Shown: one piece after another, positions 18,893 through 25,597 of the stretch
How the letters are laid out: each line of letters starts with the position of its first letter
Numbering within the stretch: position 1 is the stretch's first letter
From: Pedobacter sp.
GTDB taxonomy: Bacteria > Bacteroidota > Bacteroidia > Sphingobacteriales > Sphingobacteriaceae
Length of the DNA stretch: 40,654 bases
NCBI GenBank assembly: GCA_014377775.1
Contig: JACMOW010000081.1
Coordinates: 1-40,654 of the forward strand
Direction of reading: 5' to 3'
Made by a program: the position numbers and the translations under genes
The notes under the pieces: model-generated
Databases searched by the model: none
Seen by the model: only the letters and a program-made list of their open reading frames with translations
What the model was told of the DNA's origin: nothing

Positions 18893-20407
18893 TTATTTAA
18901 TCAAATGTTTAATCTGAATCAATTCATGTTCTTCCAGGAAACGCCATCTGCCTCGTGGTAAATCTTTTTTCGTCAGATTACCATATACTACTCGATCTAA
19001 TTTTACTACATCATAGCCTAAATGTTCGAAAATACGGCGAACAATCCGATTTTTTCCGCTATGTATTTGGATGCCAACTTCTTTTTTACTTGCTCCGGTA
19101 ACGTATGACACATTATCCGGCTTAATCAGCCCATCTTCAAGTTCTAAGCCAAATTGAATTTTATTGAAATCGCCCTGACTTAAATTCTTACTTAATTCTA
19201 CATGGTAAATTTTTGTAATGCCATTTTTAGGATGCGATAATTTATCGGCAAGTTCTCCATCATTAGTCATTAAAATTAATCCAGTTGTGTTCCTATCTAA
19301 TCTACCAACCGGATAAATACGTTCTCTGCTCGCTTTTTCTACCAACTGCATTACCGTTCTGCGTTCTTGTGGATCGTCTGTAGTAGTGATATAATCTTTA
19401 GGTTTGTTTAATAAAACGTAAATCTTCTTTTCGCGTTTTAATAATTCGCCATTGTAACGCACTTCATCTTTATAGGGATCTACCTTATGACCCAATTCGG
19501 TTACAGGAATATTATTTACAGAAACTACACCCGCTCCGATTAATTCATCCGCCTTGCGGCGAGAACATATACCAGAATTGGCGATGTATCGGTTTAAACG
19601 GATTAAACCATCATCTTTTGGTTCTGCAACTTTTCTACTTCTTATGGTTGGGGCAACACGTTCACCTCTATCATCTTTGCGTTTAAAATCGCCATCTTCA
19701 CGTTTACGATACGGGCGGCTATCAGTACTTCTTGATGAATTACCTTTCTTGTCCTCAAATTTTGTTTTATCGCCGTCTGTTATAAAATTATCTTTTTTAA
19801 CATAGCTACGTTTGCTTTCGGTAGATTCATCTCTTGAACTACCTTCTTTAAATGCTCTTGGCTTATAATTGGAATTTCCACTGTCTTTTTTTTCCCAAGG
19901 TTTAAAGCCACCTTTATTGTCGGCTCGAGGTTTAAAATCTCCATCTTTTGATGGCCTTGGCTTATAATCTCTTGATTCACCATCTCGATCTGAGCGTGGC
20001 TTGAAGTCTTTTCCAGAAGCGGGCCTTGGTGTGTATGATTTTGAATCGGATCTAGGTTTAAAGTCCCCATCTTTTGATAATCTTGGCTTATAATCTCTTG
20101 ATTCGCCTTCTCTATCTGAGCGTGGTTTAAAGTCTTTTCCACCTGATGGCCTTGATGTATATGATTTTGAATCGGATCTTGGCTTAAAATCTCCTTCTTT
20201 GGCAGCTCTTGGTCTGTAAGGAGCCTTATCGCCAGCTGCAAAGCCCGGTTTGCGTTTGTCTTTATCGTCTTTATCGGAACTACTTTTTCCGTCCTTATCA
20301 CTGTATCTTCCTTTGGGTTTATCGGTAACAGCAGGTCTTCGGCTTTTACTTTCTTCGCCCGATTTGGACTTGTCATCTCGACTGTTCCTATTGTTGTTCT
20401 TTATCAT
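18893..20407 (-). CDS. RsuA/RluB-type pseudouridine synthase with long repetitive basic N-terminal extension
   Basis: C-terminal IRLNRYIANSGICSRRKADELI (S4), VGRLDRNTTGLILMTNDGELA catalytic motif; N-terminal ~240 aa charged/repetitive. Confidence 0.95.
   Translation of the reverse strand: MIKNNNRNSRDDKSKSGEESKSRRPAVTDKPKGRYSDKDGKSSSDKDDKDKRKPGFAAGDKAPYRPRAAKEGDFKPRSDSKSYTSRPSGGKDFKPRSDREGESRDYKPRLSKDGDFKPRSDSKSYTPRPASGKDFKPRSDRDGESRDYKPRPSKDGDFKPRADNKGGFKPWEKKDSGNSNYKPRAFKEGSSRDESTESKRSYVKKDNFITDGDKTKFEDKKGNSSRSTDSRPYRKREDGDFKRKDDRGERVAPTIRSRKVAEPKDDGLIRLNRYIANSGICSRRKADELIGAGVVSVNNIPVTELGHKVDPYKDEVRYNGELLKREKKIYVLLNKPKDYITTTDDPQERRTVMQLVEKASRERIYPVGRLDRNTTGLILMTNDGELADKLSHPKNGITKIYHVELSKNLSQGDFNKIQFGLELEDGLIKPDNVSYVTGASKKEVGIQIHSGKNRIVRRIFEHLGYDVVKLDRVVYGNLTKKDLPRGRWRFLEEHELIQIKHLIK
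19949..20200 (-). repeat. Two 126-nt (42-aa) tandem repeats in the pseudouridine synthase N-terminus, plus a partial third copy
   Basis: KEGDFKPRSDSKSYTSRPSGGKDFKPRSDREGESRDYKPRLS followed by KDGDFKPRSDSKSYTPRPASGKDFKPRSDRDGESRDYKPRPS, then KDGDFKPRADNK. Confidence 0.9.
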
Positions 20408-20644
20408 GATAAGCTTTTACGCGCATAAAATATGCGGCTGCAAACTTACAAAATTTTGGTGTTATTCGCAATTTATCATTTGCTAGTGGGTGTTCTATTT
20501 TGGAAATCGAGCATGGAGAATACAGAATAGGTTGTATGGTTAGCAATATGTCCATTTCCCATTTCCTATTTCCAATCCAAGTGTAAATAAAAACAGTATT
20601 TAAGACAGTTTAAACCTTGATTTTTGCATAAAAAAACCTAACTA

Positions 20645-20676
20645 TTTGATAATTAGATTAATATGTTGTAGCTTTG
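20645..20676 (+). promoter_or_regulatory. Bacteroidota-type promoter (TTTG -33 / TAGCTTTG -7) upstream of the lytic transglycosylase
   Basis: TTTG at 20645-20648 and TAGCTTTG at 20669-20676, 20-nt spacing. Confidence 0.6.
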
Positions 20677-20715
20677 CAGAACTAATTATAATTGTTCATT
20701 AAAAAAAGGAGGAAG

Positions 20716-21489
20716 ATGATAAAGAAACACCTCATTCCATTTGCTGTAATTATGGTATTACTGGCGATGGCAAAAGTGTTTGCTTACACACTACCAAATC
20801 AAAAAACAACGCTAAATAGTAACAATCTCAACGTTATAAAAGAACACATTGAAGAGCCAGAATTTACAATAGCTCAATTGGAATTTGCCAGCGAAACATT
20901 GCCTTTAGGCGATCATAAAGTAGCGGTTAAAATGAAGCGAATTTTAGCTTCTTATGGATATCAAAATTTACAAACCAATCGTTTACATCGAAGAGCGGCG
21001 GAGTGGTTCCCAGTAGTTGAACCTATTTTGGCAGCTTATGGTATCCCTAATGATTTTAAGTACATGCCCTTAGTCGAATCAGGTCTACAAAGCGGAACTT
21101 CGCCCAAAGGGGCTGCTGGATTTTGGCAGTTTATGCCTGGAACAGCACGTATGTATGGTTTAAAAGTCAAGGACGGCATCGATGAACGTAAAAATTTACG
21201 TAAATCTACCATTGCAGCTTGTAAGTACATGAAAGAGCTATATGGTATTTTTAAGAGTTGGACTTTAGTCGCGGCTGCTTATAATGTTGGCGATGTACAC
21301 ATGAAAAGGCAGATTAATAAGCAAAAACAAGACAATTATTTTAAGCTAAAGTTAAACCGCGAAACAGGAGGGTATGTTTATAAGTTAATTTCGATGAAAG
21401 AAATTCTTGAAAACCCTGTGCGCAATGGTTACGAAAGTCAACGTGCATTGATTGCTTTTACAGAAGCACCTTCCAAGTCTGTAGAATAA
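20716..21489 (+). CDS. Lytic transglycosylase (SLT domain)
   Basis: PLVESGLQSGTSPKGAAGFWQFMPGTARMYGLKV, AAYNVGDVHM. Internal ATG at 20716, preceded by AAAGGAGGAAG, preferred over the ORF-track start at 20692. Confidence 0.93.
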   Translation: MIKKHLIPFAVIMVLLAMAKVFAYTLPNQKTTLNSNNLNVIKEHIEEPEFTIAQLEFASETLPLGDHKVAVKMKRILASYGYQNLQTNRLHRRAAEWFPVVEPILAAYGIPNDFKYMPLVESGLQSGTSPKGAAGFWQFMPGTARMYGLKVKDGIDERKNLRKSTIAACKYMKELYGIFKSWTLVAAAYNVGDVHMKRQINKQKQDNYFKLKLNRETGGYVYKLISMKEILENPVRNGYESQRALIAFTEAPSKSVE

Positions 21490-21493
21490 TCAC

Positions 21494-21546
21494 AAAACCG
21501 TCATCGGATGACAATTGGCATTATGTCGTCATCCGATGACGGTTTT
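21494..21546 (+). terminator. Perfect 19-bp hairpin followed by T tract (terminator or REP-like element)
   Basis: aaaaccgtcatcggatgac (21494-21512) is the reverse complement of gtcatccgatgacggtttt (21528-21546); TTTTTT follows. Confidence 0.85.
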
Positions 21547-21550
21547 TTAC

Positions 21551-21558
21551 TATTTTTG
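21551..21558 (+). promoter_or_regulatory. TAnnTTTG box (TATTTTTG) 5 nt from the ferredoxin reductase ATG
   Basis: ATG at 21564. Confidence 0.5.
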
Positions 21559-21563
21559 CAATT

Positions 21564-22616
21564 ATGTTTCTGCAAAAACTCCGAGTCATTTCTGTTACTA
21601 AACAACCAACTGAGGTAATTAAGATTCAGTTCGAAACGCTTAATGACGAAATATTAAGTTATCAAGCAGGACAATTTTTAACTTTAGTATTTCAGGTTAA
21701 CGGAAGGGAATTGCGTAGATCATACTCGTTTTGCAGTTCGCCAGATGTGGACGAGCCTATAGCTATAGCCGTTAAGTTGGTAGAGAATGGGGAGATATCC
21801 AGATTTATTCATCATCAATTACAAGAGGGAGATGTGGTTGAAATTGTTGAACCTAACGGACAATTTATTTATCAACTAAATACCAAACTAAAAAGAGCAA
21901 TATTTTTATTTGCTGCAGGTGTAGGAATCACTCCTTTATTGTCGATTCTAAAAACAGCATTGATTAAGGAAGATAATTCTAAAATCGTGCTTATTTACAG
22001 TAGCCGTAGTGCGGATAATACGCTCTTCGCTGATGAAATTGCAAATTTGGCAGCAGTCTATCCTAATCGTTTAACCGTTATTCACCTATATAGCAATGCT
22101 AAAAATTTATTACGGGCCAGACTGAATGGCACCTTAATTAACCAATTGGTAAGGAGTGAAATGGTGTTTGAAAGGGATGATGCGGTATTTTATACGTGCG
22201 GACCGGTTGATTATATGGATGTTTGCCGAATTACCTTACTTAGTTCGGGCATAAAACCGTTTCAGATTAAACGAGAAACTTTTGTTTTATTAGCCGATGA
22301 GGTTGATGAAGATGATGGAACTGAGAAAGTAGTAGATAAAAATACTTATTCGGTTATCTTGCATTTCAGAGGAGCAACACATCACTTGCAAGTTCCTTAT
22401 CCGAAACGGATTTTAGACGTTGCACTCGAAAATAAGATCAATTTGCCTTATAGTTGTAGCGGAGGCGTTTGTAGTACTTGCACTGCAACATGTACAAAAG
22501 GTAAGGTGAGAATGGATTATAACGAAGTGTTAACCGATGATGAAGTAGCTCGAGGACGAGTTTTGGTATGTACGGGGCACCCAACCGAAAATGGTACTAC
22601 TATTGTTTGGGAATAG
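21564..22616 (+). CDS. Ferredoxin-NAD(P) reductase-like flavoprotein with C-terminal 2Fe-2S domain (PaaE-like)
   Basis: RRSYSFCSSPD, FAAGVGITPLLSILKTAL, YTCGPVDYMD, PYSCSGGVCSTCTATCTKGKVRMDYNEVLTDDEVARGRVLVCTGHP. Confidence 0.95.
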   Translation: MFLQKLRVISVTKQPTEVIKIQFETLNDEILSYQAGQFLTLVFQVNGRELRRSYSFCSSPDVDEPIAIAVKLVENGEISRFIHHQLQEGDVVEIVEPNGQFIYQLNTKLKRAIFLFAAGVGITPLLSILKTALIKEDNSKIVLIYSSRSADNTLFADEIANLAAVYPNRLTVIHLYSNAKNLLRARLNGTLINQLVRSEMVFERDDAVFYTCGPVDYMDVCRITLLSSGIKPFQIKRETFVLLADEVDEDDGTEKVVDKNTYSVILHFRGATHHLQVPYPKRILDVALENKINLPYSCSGGVCSTCTATCTKGKVRMDYNEVLTDDEVARGRVLVCTGHPTENGTTIVWE

Positions 22617-22640
22617 TTTGATTTGTAAGTATCTTTATCG

Positions 22641-22656
22641 TAATATTGCAATATTA
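22641..22656. promoter_or_regulatory. 16-nt perfect palindrome TAATATTGCAATATTA, candidate ArsR operator
   Basis: Lies 11 nt upstream of the arsR-like ATG (22668). Confidence 0.55.
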
Positions 22657-22667
22657 AAATATACAAT

Positions 22668-23000
22668 ATGGGCGCGTCCAAAACACAGCATTTTACCGAT
22701 AAGCAAAATGAAATGGCATTATTAATGAAAGCATTAGGTCACCCTGCCAGAATAGCCATTATAGATTATCTGCTAAAAGTAAATACCTGCATTTGTGGCG
22801 ATATCGTAAACGAATTGCCTTTGGCACAGCCTACCGTGTCTCAGCATTTAAAAGAATTGAAAAACGCAGGGCTAATTAAGGGAAACATAGAAGGCAATGC
22901 TATTTGTTACTGCATTGATGAAAGTACGTTCTTAAAGTTCCAAAATTTTCTTTCAGAAGTGTTTGGTAAGATCCAAGTTCAAAAAAATAATTGTTGTTAA
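22668..23000 (+). CDS. arsR: ArsR-family metalloregulator
   Basis: ALGHPARIAIIDYLLKVNTCICGDIVNELPLAQPTVSQHLKELKNAGLIKG with CxC; C-terminal NNCC. Confidence 0.92.
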   Translation: MGASKTQHFTDKQNEMALLMKALGHPARIAIIDYLLKVNTCICGDIVNELPLAQPTVSQHLKELKNAGLIKGNIEGNAICYCIDESTFLKFQNFLSEVFGKIQVQKNNCC

Positions 23001-23018
23001 AATTAAATGTAAAAAGTA

Positions 23019-23486
23019 ATGAAACTATCAGAAGTTAAAAACATTTTAGACTCGGTTGAAGCTGTAAATTTTAAATTGCAAGATGGTACTCTTGTGCCTG
23101 AGCATTTTCATGTTACGGAGGTTGGGGTGGTAAGCAAAAATTTCATCGATTGTGGGGGAGTGGTTCGAAAAGAGTACAAAGCTAATTTTCAATTATGGGA
23201 TGCCAACGATTTTGAGCATCGTTTAAAACCCAGCAAATTATTAAATATCATTGCTCTTTCAGAAAAGATTTTAGGAATGGAAGATTTGGAAATTGAAGTA
23301 GAGTACCAAAGCAGTACCATTGGTAAATATGCATTGGATTTTGATGGGAGGGATTTTGTATTAATTAATATGCAAACGGCTTGTTTGGCCGTTGATGCTT
23401 GCGGAATTCCAGCAGAAAAGCAAAAAATTAAAATGGTGGAGTTGGCAACTGGTAATGCTTGCACCCCTGGCGGAGGTTGTTGCTAA
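23019..23486 (+). CDS. DUF6428-like protein of ars cluster, C-terminal CTPGGGCC
   Basis: LQDGTLVPEHFHVTEVGVVSKNFIDCGG; position between arsR and arsC. Confidence 0.75.
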   Translation: MKLSEVKNILDSVEAVNFKLQDGTLVPEHFHVTEVGVVSKNFIDCGGVVRKEYKANFQLWDANDFEHRLKPSKLLNIIALSEKILGMEDLEIEVEYQSSTIGKYALDFDGRDFVLINMQTACLAVDACGIPAEKQKIKMVELATGNACTPGGGCC

Positions 23487-23504
23487 TTTAATAAATATGA
23501 AACC

Positions 23505-23548
23505 ATCATGAGCTACCATTCACAAACTTAATGTATATCGCTCATGAT
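23505..23548. repeat. Inverted repeat ATCATGAGC / GCTCATGAT between DUF6428 gene and arsC
   Basis: Perfect 9-bp arms 23505-23513 and 23540-23548, 26-nt spacer. Confidence 0.7.
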
Positions 23549-23577
23549 AGCTTCATCACCGATAAAAAATAAATTAT

Positions 23578-23994
23578 ATGCTGATGAAAAAAGTATTGGT
23601 ATTATGCACAGGTAATAGTTGTCGAAGTCAAATTGTAGAAGGATATTTAAGGAAGTTTACCCAAGGTAAGGCCGAAATTTATAGTGCAGGAATCGAAACT
23701 CATGGAGTTAATCCTCGCGCAATTGAAACCATGGCAGCAGATGGAATAGATATTTCCAGACATACTTCAAATCATATTGATGAGTATAAGGATATCGATT
23801 TTGATTATTTAATTACGGTTTGTGATCATGCAAGGGAAAGTTGTCCTTATTTTCCATCAAATGCGGTTAAATTCCACTATAATTTCCCCGATCCAGCAAA
23901 AGCTAAAGGAACGGAAGAAGAAATAACCGAGGAATTTAGAAAAGTAAGAGAATTGATTAAAAATTATTGTATCACCTTTGTAAAAGGTCTTTAA
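23578..23994 (+). CDS. arsC: Arsenate reductase, low-molecular-weight phosphatase-fold (ArsC thioredoxin type)
   Basis: KKVLVLCTGNSCRSQIVEGYLRK P-loop; VCDHARESCPYFP. Confidence 0.92.
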   Translation: MLMKKVLVLCTGNSCRSQIVEGYLRKFTQGKAEIYSAGIETHGVNPRAIETMAADGIDISRHTSNHIDEYKDIDFDYLITVCDHARESCPYFPSNAVKFHYNFPDPAKAKGTEEEITEEFRKVRELIKNYCITFVKGL

Positions 23995-24028
23995 TCCTTT
24001 ATATCTCTAATCAACTCTCTATTTCCTA

Positions 24029-25240
24029 TTACCCATTTCCTTCTTTAGCCTCCACCAATCCAGGTACTTCGATCATCTCATTGGCATCAGCCTGATAATC
24101 TACGCCAGCAACAGCAAAGCCGAATAAGTTTAGAAAATCTGATTTATAGCCTGCTAAATCGCCAATTGTAGGTAAACTTTCTGTAGTCGATTCTTCCCAC
24201 AATGCAGCAACTCGCGCCTGTACATCATCGCGCATTTCCCAATCGTCTATTCTTATCCTGCCTTTTTCATCCAAAGGAACTGTATCACCACTGTAAAGCC
24301 TATTTTTAAACAAACGTTGGATTTGCTCGATACAGCCTTCATGAATTCCATCCTCTTTCATTATTTTATATAAAATAGAAATATACAAAGGAATAACAGG
24401 GATAGCAGAACTTGCTTGGGTAACCAATGCTTTATTTACGGAAACATAAGCTTTGCCATTTAAGTCAGCTAATTTATCGGTAATGGTAAATGCGGTTGCT
24501 TCTAAATGATCTTTAGCCATTCCGATGGTTCCTTTACGATAAACCGCTTCGGTAACCGCCGGGCCAATATAAGAATAGGCTACAGTAGTAAACCCATCGG
24601 CTAATAAATTTTCCGCTTTTAGGGCATCAATCCACATTTCCCAATCTTCGCCACCCATAACGGCAATTGTGTTTTCAGTTTCTTCTTCATTTGCTGGATC
24701 TATCGATACTTCGGATACAATTCCAGTATGAAAATCAACTGTTTTATTGGTGTATGAACCTCCAATAGGTTTTAAAACAGAGCGGTGCGTCATACCTGTG
24801 TTTGGGTTTGTCCTAACCGGAGAAGCTAAACTATAAATAACCAAGTCAATTTGCCCTAAATCCGCTTTAATTAATTCGATCGTTTGTTGTTTCACTTCGT
24901 TAGAAAATGCATCTCCATTGATGCTTTTTGCATATAAGCCGGTTTTTATGGCTTCAGTTTCGAAAGCTGCGGTATTATACCATCCTGGTGATGCCGTTTT
25001 GCCTTCTTTAGGTGGTTTTTCAAAATAAATGCCAATGGTGCCGGCATTTGAACCAAAAGCACTGGTAATTCTAGAGGCTAATCCGAAGCCAGTGGAGGCG
25101 CCAATAACCAAGACCTTTTTCGGACCATTAATAGGGCCTTTAGATTTTATATAATTAATTTGATTGATAACGTTTTGCTCACAACCCTTAGGATGTGCAG
25201 TTAGACATATAAATCCTCGCATTCTAGGTTCAATAATCAT
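24029..25240 (-). CDS. fabV: Trans-2-enoyl-CoA/enoyl-ACP reductase FabV
   Basis: PRMRGFICLTAHPKGCEQNV, VLVIGASTGFGLASRI, VIYSLASPVRTNPNTG, AYSYIGPAVTEAVYRKGTIGMAKDHLE. Confidence 0.97.
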   Translation of the reverse strand: MIIEPRMRGFICLTAHPKGCEQNVINQINYIKSKGPINGPKKVLVIGASTGFGLASRITSAFGSNAGTIGIYFEKPPKEGKTASPGWYNTAAFETEAIKTGLYAKSINGDAFSNEVKQQTIELIKADLGQIDLVIYSLASPVRTNPNTGMTHRSVLKPIGGSYTNKTVDFHTGIVSEVSIDPANEEETENTIAVMGGEDWEMWIDALKAENLLADGFTTVAYSYIGPAVTEAVYRKGTIGMAKDHLEATAFTITDKLADLNGKAYVSVNKALVTQASSAIPVIPLYISILYKIMKEDGIHEGCIEQIQRLFKNRLYSGDTVPLDEKGRIRIDDWEMRDDVQARVAALWEESTTESLPTIGDLAGYKSDFLNLFGFAVAGVDYQADANEMIEVPGLVEAKEGNG

Positions 25241-25467
25241 AATTTTTCAAGCTAATACTTAACTAAATAACGGTTTAAATTTTAAGCGTTTTGTTCCTCA
25301 AAACTATCCTTAATTTCTTTCCATTCCAAATATTTGGTTGATTTGTTGTACGAGTATTGGTTTATTATACAATAGATCACTTGCTTAACTTAATGGCTCA
25401 AATTTTTAATTGACTGTTAGCATAATTACTCAAGAAATAATGGTAAAATAGTTTAGCCTTTCTATAT

Positions 25468-25501
25468 CCACTTTGACAATCTTTAAAGATTGTCAAAGTG
25501 G
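25468..25501. repeat. 34-nt perfect palindrome CCACTTTGACAATCTTTAAAGATTGTCAAAGTGG
   Basis: 17-nt arms, no spacer, in the fabV-uvrA intergenic region. Confidence 0.95.
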
Positions 25502-25555
25502 TAAGTATGTACAAGAAACCTTTGAAAATCAGTAGCTTTTTTGCTTAAAATTAGT

Positions 25556-25563
25556 TATTTTTG
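25556..25563 (+). promoter_or_regulatory. TAnnTTTG box (TATTTTTG) upstream of uvrA
   Basis: 34 nt upstream of the ATG at 25598. Confidence 0.45.
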
Positions 25564-25597
25564 CAGGCTGTTTTTAAGACAGTGATCATTAAAATTT

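Noticed and set aside
19900-20200. Possible CRISPR-like or intergenic repeat
   Set aside because: Repeats are in-frame, multiple-of-three coding repeats within one protein.
19780-20376. 198-aa minus-strand ORF
   Set aside because: Alternate frame through the repetitive N-terminus of the pseudouridine synthase; apparent repeats come from the 126-nt DNA repeats.
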